The notes under the pieces were generated by a model. The model was not told where the DNA came from. It was given only the letters and a program-made list of their open reading frames with translations, and did no database searches. The position numbers and the translations under genes were made by a program. 64,000 nt of DNA from Serripes groenlandicus. Taxonomy: Eukaryota; Mollusca; Bivalvia; Cardiida; Cardiidae. This document shows, piece after piece, positions 10,826 to 21,874 of this stretch. Where the stretch lies: contig JASEVX010000005.1 in assembly GCA_031761405.1 (NCBI GenBank), positions 34,166,869-34,230,868 of the forward strand, in the 5' to 3' direction. The number at the start of each line of letters is the position of its first letter. The first letter of the stretch is position 1.

Positions 10826-13740
10826 CATGTAATCTCACGGGTGTAACTAGCACATCCATGTAGCCTCACGGGTGTAACTATCGCATCCATGTAGCCTCAC
10901 GGGTGTAACTATCACATCCATGTAGTCTCACAGGTGTAACTATCACATCCATATTGTCTCACGGGTGTAACTATCACATCCATGTAGTCGCATAGGTGTA
11001 ACTATCACAACCATGTTGTCTCACGTGTGTAACTAGCACACCCATGGAATCTCACGGGTCTAACTATCACATACGTGTAATCTCACGGGTGTAATTTCAC
11101 ATCCATGTAGTGTCACGGGTGTAACTATCGCATCCATGTAGCCTCACGGGTGTAACTATCACATCCATGTTGTCTCACGGGTGTAACTATCACATCCATG
11201 TAGTCTCACAGGTGTAACTATCACATCCATGTTGTCTCACGGGTGTAACTAGCACATCCATGTAGTCTCACGGGTGTAACTTTCGCATCCATGTAGCCTC
11301 ACGGGTGTAACTATCACATCCATGTTGTCTCACGGGTGTAACTATCACATCCATGTAGTGTCACGGGTGTAACTATCACATCCATGTTGTCTCACGGGTG
11401 TAACTAGCACATCCATGTAGTCTCACGGGTGTAACTATCGCATCCATGTAGCCTCACGGGTGTAACTATCACATCCATGTAGTCTCACGGGTGTAACTAT
11501 CACGTCTATGTAGTGTCACAGGTGAAACTATCACATCCATGTAGTCTCACGGGTGTAACTATCACATCCATGTAGTCTCACGGGTGTAACTATCACGTCT
11601 ATGTAGTGTCACAGGTGAAACTATCACATACATGTAGTCTCACGGGTGTAACTATCACATCCATGTAGCATCACGGATGTAACTATCACATCCATGTAGA
11701 GTCACGGATGTAACTATCACATCAATATAGTCTCACGGGTGTAACTAGCACATCCATGTAGAGTCACGGGTGTAACTATCACATCAATGTAGTGTCACGG
11801 GTGTAAATATCACATCCATGTAGTCTCAAGGGTGTAACTATCACATCCATGTAATCTCAAGGGTGTAACTATCACATATATGTAGTATCACGGGTGTAAC
11901 TATCACATCCATGTAGAGTCACGGGTGTAACTATCACATCCACGTAGTGTCACGGGTGTAACTATCACATCCATGTAGTCTCACGGGTTTAACTATCGCA
12001 TCCATGTAGTATCACAGGTGTTACTATCACATACATGTAGTCTCACGGGTGTAACTAGCACACCCATGTAATCTCACGGGTGTAACTATCACATCCATGT
12101 TGTGTCACGGCTGTAACTATCACAAACATGTAATTTCACGTATGTAACTAGCACATCCATGTAGTCTCACAGGTGTAACTATCACATCCATATTGTCTCA
12201 CGGGTGTAACTAGCACACCCATGTAATCTCACGGGTCTAACTATTACATCCATGTAATCTCACGGGTGTAATTTCGCATCCATGTAACCTCACGGGTGTA
12301 ACTATCATATCAATGTAGTCTCACAGGTGTAACTATCACATCCATGTAGTCTCACGGGTGTAACTAGTCCATCCATGTAGTCTCACGGGTGTAACTATCA
12401 CATCCATGTAGAGTCACGGGTGTAACTATCACATCCATGTAGTATCACAGGTGTTACTATCACATCCATGTAGTCTCACGGGTGTAATTAGCTCACCCAT
12501 GTAATCTCACGGGTGTTACTATCACATACATGTAGTGTCACGGCTGTAACTATCACACCCATGTAATCCCACGGGTGAAACTATCACATATATGTAGTCT
12601 CACGGGTGTAACTAGCATATCCATGTAGTGTCACGGGTGTAACTATCACATGCATGTAGTCTCACGGGTGTAACTATCACGTCCATGTAGTCTCACGGGT
12701 GTAACTAGCACACCCATGTAATCTCACGGGTGTAACTATCACATCCATGTAGTGTCACGGCTGTAACTATCACATCCATGTAATCTCACGGGTGTAACTA
12801 TCACATATATGTAGTCTCACGGGTGTAACTAGCATATCCATGTAGTGTCACGGGTGTAAATATCACATGCATGTAGTCTGACGGGTGTAACTATCACATC
12901 AATGTAGTCTCACGGGTGTAACTATCACATCCATGTAGTTTCACGGGTGTAACTATCACATGCATGTAGTCTCACGGGTGTAACTATCACATCTATGTAG
13001 TCTCACGGGTGTAACTATCACATCCATGTTGTGTCAAGGGTGTAACTATCACATCTATGTAGTCTCACGGGTGTAACTATCACATCCATGTTGTGTCACG
13101 GGCGTAACTATCACATGCATGTAGTCTAACGGGTGTAACTGTCGCATCCATATAATCTCATGTGTGTAAATATCACATCCATGTTGTGTCACGTGTGTAA
13201 CTATCACATCTATGTAGTCTCACGGGTGTAGCTATCACATACATGTAGTCTCACGGGTGTTAAACTATAAATCCATGTAGTTTCACGGTTGTCAACTATC
13301 ACATGCATGGTAGTCTCAAGGGTGTAACTATCACATATATGTAGTCTCACGGCGTGTAACTATCATCATGTTGTGTCACGGGTGACTACGATAGTGAGTC
13401 TAAGGGTGTAATGTAGTAAGCATGCTACAGTAGTTATATCATGTGTGTAACTATCAACCTCTCATGTTGTGTCACGTGTGTAACTATCACATATATGTAG
13501 TCTCACGGGTGTAACTATCACATCCATGTAGTCTCACGGGTGTAACTATAACATCCATGTAGTTTCACGGTTGTAACTATCACATGCATGTAGTCTCAAG
13601 GGTGTAACTATCACATATATGTAGTCTCACTGGTGTAACTATCACATCCATGTTGTGTCACGGGTGTAGCTATCACATGCATGTAGTCTAACGGGTGTAA
13701 CTGTCGCATCCATATAATCTCATGTGTGTAACTGTCACGT
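10826..13740. repeat. 31-bp minisatellite array, ~94 copies
   Basis: Tandem repeats of a 31-bp unit with consensus CATGTAGTCTCACGGGTGTA followed by ACTATCACATC; spacing was checked as 31 bp between neighbouring TAG positions 10861 and 10892. About 2,915 bp corresponds to about 94 units. Variants are shared between separated units (TCGCATCC + GCCTCAC; CACGTCTATG; GCATATCC) at distances that are multiples of 31, showing higher-order periodicity. The block 13260-13470 is irregular, with extra bases. The array ends at 13740, directly against a reversed SINE. No reading frame spans it. Confidence 0.97.
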
Positions 13741-13925
13741 CGGCCAGTTCACATAACGAATGTTTCCGTGTTTTCTCACACCAGCACACCACACAACAAT
13801 CATCCCGGACGATTGGCTATCGTCCCACATAGACTCGTAAGCCCATTATTGGGAGACGAATGACGCTATTGGATTTTGTCAATAATCGGAAAGAATAAAT
13901 TGCCGTGCCGGGGTTCGAACGCATT
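13741..13925 (-). mobile_element. SINE family 1 fragment, reversed
   Basis: Read on the minus strand this is the body and part of the tRNA-like head of family 1. Plus-strand blocks CGGCCAGTTCAC, TTTTCTCACACCAG, CCCATTATTGGGAGACGAAT and GCCGTGCCGGGGTTCGAAC are complements of the 21361-21654 copy. The SINE tail that should precede CGGCCAGTTCAC is replaced by minisatellite units ending ...CTGTCACGT, which resemble the tail's ...TATCACGGCGG. Confidence 0.8.
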
Positions 13926-14130
13926 ACCCGCTAAATTAAATAGATGGAAATGGCAGCAATGGCTGCTTTCCTTGACGCTCAGGTTTACGGAGATTACATT
14001 ACGACTTACTGGCTGTTGTCCGGATAAATGGACCAATTGTACTGGTAACATAATTGATATTATAATACAAACTAGAGTACTATAGTGTCACATTTTAATG
14101 TTGAAAGCGGCGTAAAACCCCAATAATATA
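13926..14130 (+). mobile_element. SINE family 2 copy
   Basis: Contains the family 2 body also seen at 19013-19202: GGCTGCTTTCCTTGACGCTC, then GACTTACTGGCTGTTGTCCG, then GATAAATGGACCAATTGTAC and TGGTAAC. A partly eroded common tail follows (TGTTGAAAGCGGCGTAAAAC, then CCCAATAAT and an AAAT microsatellite). It abuts the reversed family 1 fragment head to head, giving a composite. Confidence 0.75.
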
Positions 14131-14231
14131 TAAATAAATAAATAAGAATCACATTTGGGTCCTTTTGGATGATTTTACACATTAACATGTAATCTCTTTT
14201 TTCTCACGGCGTTAAATCTTGTATTTCTCTA

Positions 14232-14302
14232 GACGTAGCGTGAATTTCACGAGACTTCCGGTTGGTCTCGTGTTTTTCATGATCTCGACAAATTCACGCT
14301 AC
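14232..14302. repeat. Nested hairpin next to a tRNA-like head
   Basis: The outer arms GTAGCGTGAATTT / AAATTCACGCTAC enclose inner arms CACGAGAC / GTCTCGTG around TTCCGGTTG. The tRNA-like sequence immediately to the right (14303-14385, minus) suggests both belong to one SINE, with the hairpin forming its body. Confidence 0.7.
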
Positions 14303-14385
14303 ACCGGGGTTCGAAAGTGTTACTCTCTAGATCAAATAGATTGAAAGCCTTCGTCCTTACCGACTGGGCTATTGCGTTTCAGCTT
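14303..14385 (-). mobile_element. tRNA-derived SINE head
   Basis: On the minus strand a perfect A-box-like TAGCCCAGTCGG is followed by a B-box-like TTTCGAACCCC at tRNA-like spacing. It is homologous to sequence at 40350-40410 and 55560-55610. It is read as a SINE promoter head rather than a functional tRNA, because the stems do not close convincingly and SINE-type sequence follows. Confidence 0.6.
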
Positions 14386-14574
14386 TGAATTTATATTGTG
14401 CTTCAGGTTTACTACTTTGGACAACACAGGGTACTACAAACAGTACCTATCAAACGACAAATCAACGTTTATGAAACAAGGTGTCCTTACCGCAATTTAG
14501 GATCAATTGACAACCATTACTTGATGAGTTGTGTTTCGCATCTCTTTGCTTTATTTTATCGCAAAGTAGCATTG

Positions 14575-14665
14575 TTGTGGCAGACAGTGGTGTTTGTAGA
14601 GCACCGGCTTCTCGTACCAAAGGTCCTGGGTTAAACTCCCATGATGAGCGAGTTCGACCTTTGAG
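14575..14665 (+). mobile_element. tRNA-like SINE head fragment
   Basis: GTGGTGTTTGTAGAGCACCG resembles an A box and CCTGGGTTAAACTCCC a B box, about 35 bp apart. The acceptor stem is not closed and no shared SINE tail follows, so this is a decayed head, not a tRNA gene. Confidence 0.45.
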
Positions 14666-16849
14666 AGTTCTTCACAGAAGAAGACATTGATAGATACATG
14701 TATAAGCTGAAAGCTTATTCCACAATAAATGTAGACTCAACAAATTAAAATACAATTAAGTTGCGTTGGTTTGAAAGATTAACCAGAACTGTGTACATTA
14801 CAACGACAGTATCATTGATGACTGCCTTAATCAGCAGATGTATTATTAGGACCGACGAGAACCAATGCCATGCTTTATATATTTCAAACTGTACTGTAAC
14901 CTGAGCTCTAGATACGTGGCATTTTACATGTTGTAAAATCCTTATTTGGCATTCAAACCCTATGTTGTGGGTACTCAATATAACCGTTTCAGTGAGAAAT
15001 AGTGTGGGGGAAAGACCTGTTCACTCTCTCTGATTTGGTCATCTGACTGTAACGCTAGAAAACGATAAGATAATTGTCACGTCAAAGCTCATTCTCACCG
15101 GAATATTCACCGAAACTGTTTCGTTTTTTATTTGAATATGCTACGAGTACGTTTTGCTATTGATGGGAAACGGATGCGGAATTCAGGATGTTTTCACATC
15201 TTTTTCGACAGGATATGTATTGTCATCAGAAATCCCATTGACAAATTAGGGTTGCGTGTATAATTCACGATGAACGACGATGTTGCACCGTTAATAGTAA
15301 TTTGCTCCTTTGTAAGTGAAGACTCAATGACAGCTTTGTCAAATGTCAGAGCTGAATGAGAAACCGTTGTTAAATCTCTGAGAGAGATATATATTTTTTA
15401 ATATCATCACACTTAAATGACACTCTGTTAAATTTATAAAACCGATGAAATTCGTCAAAGTTTAGAAAACCATTTGTCATGTCAAAAAGTAAATACGTGC
15501 AGTAACCTGTCATGCGGAGAATTTACATTCTGGAAAAACACTGGATCACAATATCTATAATGACAATGTCAATGGCAGCAACCAGGAAAGCACCATAATG
15601 CATAGCGCTTTGGGGTTCATAATACGATAAAGTATTTGTTGATTCGAGTTCAACAGATTGGTCGTATAATGGATCGGCCGTTGGACGTTACACAAAGATA
15701 ACCACATCAGTTCCGTCCACCCTAGTGAATCGTTTTCAAGCAGAGTTTGCCTGCTCGGAGTATCCCTTGAATCAGGCTGGTTTACGACTCATCTCCTATA
15801 GAGAATGTATTGTATGGGACGACGTCTACGTCATATACCAAATAAGCCACTGGCGCTCCGGGAACACGAGCCAGTGTCAGTCATTATGCTTAAATCTGTC
15901 GAGACTCTCGTGGTGTCAGTGCTAAACGTATACTTCTTTCTGTCAGTGTTTGAATAATAACAAAACGTATAATATGTCAGCAGTCTTTTGTGACAAAGAT
16001 ATCGGGTTCACACCTCTGCTTATATACTGTTGACTATTGGTAAACATAAAGTAGACTTATAAATCAAAAGTATGTTGTTCCTACATTCGTCGTATTACTG
16101 TGTATGTGTGTGTGTTTATTTATGCAGCACATTGATAGCATGATTGAAAAAACCGGGGAAATCTCAAAATGTAAAAACATGTGTCTATGTTGGTAAGAGT
16201 CTTAAAAACCTATTTTTTTTGTAATCATGTACGTGTAAAGACATTGTGGTTTAGCTCAAAGTGGAGGATTCCGACTTTAATTTAAGTAGTTAAATACTTT
16301 GCTTCAATCAAGTATCGTAATTGGTTTTATATGTTGATTATAGACTTAGCATCAGCGAACCATACACTTCTCTGAAGAGGACACGTGTCCCATTATATTC
16401 ATAATAATGATCAAGTACCCTTGATCCTCAGTCAATCAATCTTCCATTTATTTTACATGACATAGTTATGAGTTTTCTTTTGTATGGTATCACTCCTTTA
16501 TCATACATTTTTTTCCATGGAAAATGCTCACACCCGAAAAAATACCTCGAACTATTTCGAATTATATTGATGAAAATCGGAAACAGTTCTATTTTAAATC
16601 ACAACATAGTTTATAGGTTTAACATGCTGAATAATTAAGGATGTAAAAGGCGAAAGGTATATATATGCCTATGTAGAACATTGTTCTCATGAAGTGTCAA
16701 TATTTGTTCTGTATACATGTATGGTAATTTTGCCGCTTTCAACATTATTACATCTTTATATCCGTGGTAAAATACCAGTATTGCTTGTAAGATTATCCTG
16801 ACTCAAGTGCATCAGACGTAATGATATTCCCCAAGCCTGATCGCGTAAG
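14666..16849. other. Unassigned sequence
   Basis: No gene recognised. A hairpin CACTGGC/GCCAGTG occurs near 15850-15878 within otherwise featureless sequence; its significance is unknown. Confidence 0.4.
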
Positions 16850-16965
16850 CGGTAAACCACTTCATCCATTGAAAAGTTTTTGTATAGTCCGACCGTGAAT
16901 CGAACCCCGTTGTCACGTTCTTGAGACTGATGAAGTTTTCACTACACCACATCTGCGGTAAAGTT
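16850..16965 (-). mobile_element. tRNA-like SINE head, reversed
   Basis: On the minus strand TGGTGTAGTGAAAACTTCAT resembles an A box and GGGGTTCGATTCACGG is a strong B box, at plausible spacing. No SINE tail is recognised nearby. Taken as a decayed SINE rather than a working tRNA. Confidence 0.5.
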
Positions 16966-17639
16966 GGTCACTGACAACACTATTAGTGTTCGTGTACTTT
17001 CCCCGATATTGGTGACTTGAAAAAGTGTTTAACATTTCAAATATACAGACCACAGGTGCCAGTCTCGTTTAAAATCTAATAATAGCATTTTACTATATTA
17101 TGGCTAAGTTCACGACGAACCCGAGTTCCGACTAGAGTTATCCGACCGAGTTCCTCATGACCGGCAAGGTTTTTAACGCTAGTGACGTCATATGAACTTC
17201 TGACCTCGACTATTTGCAACCCTGCTTAAAGCGAGTGTTAAAAGAGTTCCAACATGGCGGAGGATGGCAATTATGGATGCTGGTGTGTAAATAATCCTAA
17301 AATACGAATCTCTGAGTTTAGTAATGAGTGATGTATTTATTTATAAGGCGGATACATAAGAATTTGTTTAATTTGGAACTTGCAAATAATTGCACTTCGT
17401 AGTTTAGACAACAGGAAAACTAGCTTTCTGGTATAGATAATAAAACAAGCGGATACAAGGCTTTCATTTTGAATTTTGACTCCAGAGTAGAGATGTGCGT
17501 TCACGAAAACCAAGTGTCTGCGCATGCTTCATCGCTACACGTGCTCCCTGACCTACCCATATACAAAATATAAAAAATCTATAAAATGATAGTATGATAA
17601 CTGAAAAGTGTTCAAATATATTGTGGTAAATGCAAATCA
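16966..17639. other. Unassigned sequence
   Basis: No gene or repeat recognised. Confidence 0.4.
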
Positions 17640-18125
17640 AGATTGCTCATTATGGGCAATTTGTCCTTTTGCCACCATGATTTCAAAGATGTTTAACCTG
17701 ACAGACTAGAATATCTATAAATTAATGTAAAAAATTAAAAACAAATAGTTGAATTTTTTTTTGCAAATAGAGCAATTGCTCATTATGAGCAATTTCACCT
17801 TTCGCCACAATTATTTCAAAAGTCGTCTGCTGCAGAAGCTCAGAAAAAGTATTTTATCGTATTTGGGAAAGTGTTAAAACCGTAAATGGAGAAAATTAAG
17901 CTCATTGTGAGCAATTTCATCTTTTGCCACAATTATTTCAAAAGTCATCTGCTGCAGAGGCTCAGAAAGGGCATATACTCGTAAGTGGGAAAGGTTTAAA
18001 ACCGTAAATGGAGAAAATTAAGCTTATTATGAGGAATTTTACATTTTGCCACAATGATTTTAAAAGTCGTCTGTTGCAGAGGCTCGGTAAGGGTATAACC
18101 CGTAAATGGAGAAAATTAAGGCAAT
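17640..18125. repeat. ~122-bp tandem array derived from the TTAA MITE core
   Basis: The core AGTCGTCTGCTGCAG occurs at 17821, 17943 (one mismatch) and 18065 (one mismatch), a 122-bp period. Each unit has GCTCATTATGAGCAATTTC, CCTTTTGCCACAATTATTTC, the core, then GTGGGAAAG-TTTAAAACCG and TAAATGGAGAAAATTAAG. These blocks are the internal parts of the TTAA MITE, so an element appears to have been amplified in tandem, with a fourth, more diverged unit at the left. Confidence 0.8.
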
Positions 18126-19002
18126 ACAGATTTGGTCATAACCTGATTCAGTGTTAATTTAAATTGTTATTGGAGAGAGTTTCCTGTGGAGATATTAAGA
18201 CCCAAAACATTGAATGGGTATAACAATATGAAAGGTAAAGGTGTTAGAGATTAACAACACGAGTATACTGCAAAAACACCATTCTTATATTGTTTCATCA
18301 AAAACATCATTTTTTCGTTCCCGGTTCAAGTAATTACATCACATAGAAAAGCGAATGAAGCAGATAAGGAAAAGAGCAAATATCCATAGTATATGTTTGG
18401 CTTGTTTGAACATAACGGATAAGCACAAGGGTTTATACAACACAGTGACGTAATAACGGCGAGATATAGCGTCTTCTGGAGTTCCGTCCATTTATTACTG
18501 CGTAATATATAGGATGAAAGTAATCAGACTACATTTAGCGCGCCTTTGTTTGGTTCCCGGTTTGGGAACTATTGAAATAATAAAGCGTATGAGGCAGGTA
18601 ACCAATTTAGTAGAATGATTCTCTATTTTACTGTTTAGACTAGATACAGTATGAATTTCGCTTAACTAAAAATGTACATACATTAAATTAATCTACCGGC
18701 CTTATTTGTAAAACTCACACATGTATATAGAGTGTAAAAGGGGTGTGTTTAAAAAACATTCATCATAAATTAATCTACTTAGTAAGGACAAAGAGAAATC
18801 CCGGTATGTGGTAACACTGGCAGGTCTAAACATTTCCTTGTGCTAAATTTCAAAGCATTCCTACAGGAAGCCACCTACTGACGGCTTCCAATAACTTGGT
18901 TTTAATCACTGAATACCTCCCTTTGATATCCAGCCCAAATTACATCGATAGGTTTGCATATTGCCTTACAAGCTAATCAATGTGATATTCATGTCAGGCT
19001 CA
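18126..19002. other. Unassigned sequence
   Basis: No gene or repeat recognised. Confidence 0.4.
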
Positions 19003-19212
19003 CCGCTTTAGAAGGATTTAAAAATGGTATTAAATGGCTGACCTCCTTGGCGCTCAGGGTTGCGGGGTAAGTGCTACGACTGACTGTCTGGTGTCAGGAT
19101 AAATGGACCAGTAGTCCTGGTAACTTACCCAGTAAACGCCGTGATATAACTGAAATATTGATAAAAGCGAGGTTAAACACCAAACAATTAAACAATCAAT
19201 CGCCGCTTTAGA
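19003..19212 (+). mobile_element. SINE family 2 with target-site duplications
   Basis: The element (19013-19202) begins AGGATTTAAAAATGG and contains GGCTGACCTCCTTGGCGCTC and GATAAATGGACCAGTAGTCC. It ends with the common tail AACGCCGTGATATAACTGAA, then GAGGTTAAACACC and an AATCAATC-type tail. It is flanked by direct repeats CCGCTTTAGA at 19003-19012 and 19203-19212, consistent with LINE-driven insertion. No tRNA head is evident, so it may be 5'-truncated. Confidence 0.85.
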
Positions 19213-19444
19213 TAGTTCTAACAACTAATGATTTAGCATGTTCTTGTAAAGTGAGATGTCATGCCGCTTCTACCATTCTCTTTTATATGAGCATTCTGCG
19301 TTGCTTTGTCGGTCTCCGACCACTTTCTGTGTTGCTATATGCATTAATGTCTACTGCAATCACTGAATAAGGCTTGAAATTGAGGGTTTTCGATGGGACA
19401 TGTCTGGAAGGTCTGGGCGGGTGTCCCAGGTGGAGAATTGTTCT

Positions 19445-19672
19445 TTAAATCTTACTCACATATAGACACTGTCTATCGCTTTTGAAATTTACGACTTTTG
19501 AGAACATTGTGACAAAGGTAGAAAATACTCAAAACGAGCAACTTCTCTTTTTGCCACAATGTTCACAACTCTTTTTAATATTCATACTTTCATTTATAGA
19601 GATTTTTCATAATTTTGCCAGATGTTTTCAATGTCGTCTGCTGCAGATGTGTTGTATATGGGAAATGGTTAA
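19445..19672. mobile_element. TTAA-flanked piggyBac-like MITE (copy 2)
   Basis: TTAA at both ends. The left terminus is degraded (TTAAATCTTACTCACATATA); the right is good (GTCGTCTGCTGCAG, then GTATATGGGAAATGGTTAA). The interior carries CTCTTTTTGCCACAATG and ACTCTTTTTAATATTC, as in the other copies. Confidence 0.7.
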
Positions 19673-21347
19673 GTCACATTACAACCTTAGAAAGATTCAG
19701 CATGTACATACCATGGTCCTCTAATGTTTGCCATGTGGAATGTTTAAGCCGTTTGTTTTCAAAGGTGTGTCATATTGAATGATAGGTAAACTTATATTTC
19801 ATTTTGCATATGCAATTGAATGCCCGTCCATTCTAGCCTTCCTCATGAATCTCAGGTACTTGACTTTCAGCATCTATCTGTTTTTTGTTTTTTTTTGTCA
19901 TAAGCAGATTCCCAATGGCATCAATATCGACAATTTTATTTCGGTAAGGACTGACTTTTCTTCTGTTTAGTTTAGTTACGTGTTCAGCATTTGTAGTAGT
20001 ACGCCGTCTATCCATCAAGTAATATATAACTTTCATTTTCTTGTATGTCTTGTGACAAAAGCGAGCTGGTGTCGTAGATGCATACCCAGATAATATTTTC
20101 GTTGGAATCTTTGTCATCGTACTTTCTCCCTTTAGGCGGGCTATTTCGGGGTATGCCAAGCACCCTCAGCACAAATTGTATTTGCCATAATGTTTACCAC
20201 ACCCTTCTTTGGACCAGTCTACTGTCTCTGTAAATGTATATGCTTTTATAATTTATGCCTTTGACACTGTCTGAGATCATAGTGTGTACAGCATGGAAAA
20301 TAGTACAGCTCACTACTGGTTGTCACCGTGCTGATTGATAGTGTTAATCGAAGTAGGTAGACATAGACATTTAGAAAGACATGAAAGGAAATGTACTTTT
20401 TGTAATTTTAACACTATTGAAAATGAATATCACTTTGTAGACTTCCATACAATGAAATGTTCGCTGACTGCGGCAATCATACCCTCAAAATATCATTAAA
20501 ATATCTGGAAAAAAGCTAAAACCATTTATGACATACCGAAGGCCGATTTTTGATTAACGTCGTTTTAACTAAGGCGACTTTTGAATTTATGGTTTAATTC
20601 AAGTCTCTTGAAAGCCGAGCTTACGGAAAAACTCGAAAACAGAACAATTCAATCATTTAGAATATAAAGGTAGGTCTGTACTATGGTATTACATAGTTTA
20701 TGATATCACGGGCATTTGGTTTTAGTTTTCTTCAAATCTTAACTAACAGTTCACGAGCTGGTTCCGCTTATAACCATTAAGCCTCAACATGAATCTCTTG
20801 CAGTAAAGGGAAACTATGTGAATCTTGCTTACGAAGGAGTCAAGGCATAATTACCTCGCCTACTTATGTGTTCTTGTATTTGAAACTATACATGTTTTAA
20901 ATTATTTTCAAACGACAAAGAACCAGTGGCATGTGTAAACTTTTAATTGAATCGCACATACGTATAAATGGTTATAAAATGCGTTATATATGTCAGAGTC
21001 TTTTATGTCAATGTAGGATCTATTTTCAACTACACCACATAATTAATGATAAAGTGTTTGTTAATCTTATATTTAATGTTTCGATTGACAATGTATATCT
21101 TTTTTCAAATTTTTAGGCAAACAAATATTTACTGCATTATTTCTTGTGTTACCTGTTTCGAGCATTTCAAAGATATAGTCTTAGTATAAAATGCTACATA
21201 CCGTCCACTATCAATAACTCTCCCAGATTTTTCGGATTGAAATCATTTGTCCGATATAGCAAATCAGCTATCGAAAACTATTGATATCTACGGGCCAGCG
21301 CGATCGTGACGGTACTTCCTTCAGATTGGCTATTAATAAGACAGACA
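19673..21347. other. Unassigned sequence with one 108-codon minus-strand frame
   Basis: The only item of note is an open frame at 19833-20159 (minus, 108 codons), rich in Lys, Arg and Thr, starting MAYPEIARLKGE and ending VPEIHEEG. Codon use looks less homopolymeric than in neighbouring frames. I recognise no domain, and no convincing splice sites or paralogue are visible in the window. The rest shows no gene or repeat. Confidence 0.25.
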
Positions 21348-21667
21348 CAAACAACCAGTTGCCGAGCCCCGGTGACTCAGTCGGTAGCGACGCGGGCTGT
21401 CAACCCAGGGGTTGTGAGTTCGAATCCCGGCTCGGCCAACTTTCTTTCCGAGGATTGACAAAAGTCAATGCGACATGCGTCATTCGTCTTCCACCAATGG
21501 GCTAAGTCTATGTGGAAAAGCAGCCAGTTGCTTGGGAAGATTGTTGTGTGGAGTACTGGTGTGAGAAAACCAGGAAATGCATGAGTAGGTGAACTGGCCG
21601 CCGTGATATAACTGAGAAATTGTTAACAACGGCGTTAAACCCCAATCAATCAATCAAACAACCAGTT
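21348..21667 (+). mobile_element. Full-length SINE family 1 with 13-bp target-site duplications
   Basis: A 294-bp element (21361-21654). The head starts GCCGAGC and closes a 7-bp acceptor-like stem with GCTCGGC; between them are an A-box-like region (TGACTCAGTCGGTAGCG), an anticodon-like stem GGGCTGTCAACCC and a B box GAGTTCGAATCCC. The T-stem is poorly paired, so it is SINE-like rather than a working tRNA. The body includes GACATGCGTCATTCGTCT and GTGGAAAAGCAGCCAGTTGC. The tail is GGCCGCCGTGATATAACTGA, GGCGTTAAACCCC, (CAAT)n. CAAACAACCAGTT flanks both sides (21348-21360, 21655-21667). Related copies: 8407, 13741, 56208, 63661. Confidence 0.95.
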
Positions 21668-21874
21668 AAACTGCACGTTCAAATCTTAAGACGTATTTCT
21701 GAATAAGTACAATATCCTCGATGTCTATAAGTTTTTGAATATTGAACACTCAAATTGTATTAATATTGCATGCTTGCATCATCAAGCAAAAACATAATGT
21801 TTACTATCTAGCGTTATTTTATTCCCTTCTAAACCTGATGTGAACTCAATCATTATAGCCATAATATTAGTTAT

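Noticed and set aside
10826..13740. Regular short repeats suggesting a CRISPR array
   Set aside because: Units are contiguous 31-bp repeats with no unique spacers, in eukaryotic-type DNA without cas genes; this is a minisatellite.
21361..21434. Possible functional tRNA (closed acceptor stem, B box, Asp-like anticodon GTC)
   Set aside because: The T-stem is mismatched and the sequence continues into a SINE body with target-site duplications; other copies are clearly dispersed.
21281..21505. 74-codon frame
   Set aside because: Lies across the tRNA-like head and body of a SINE.
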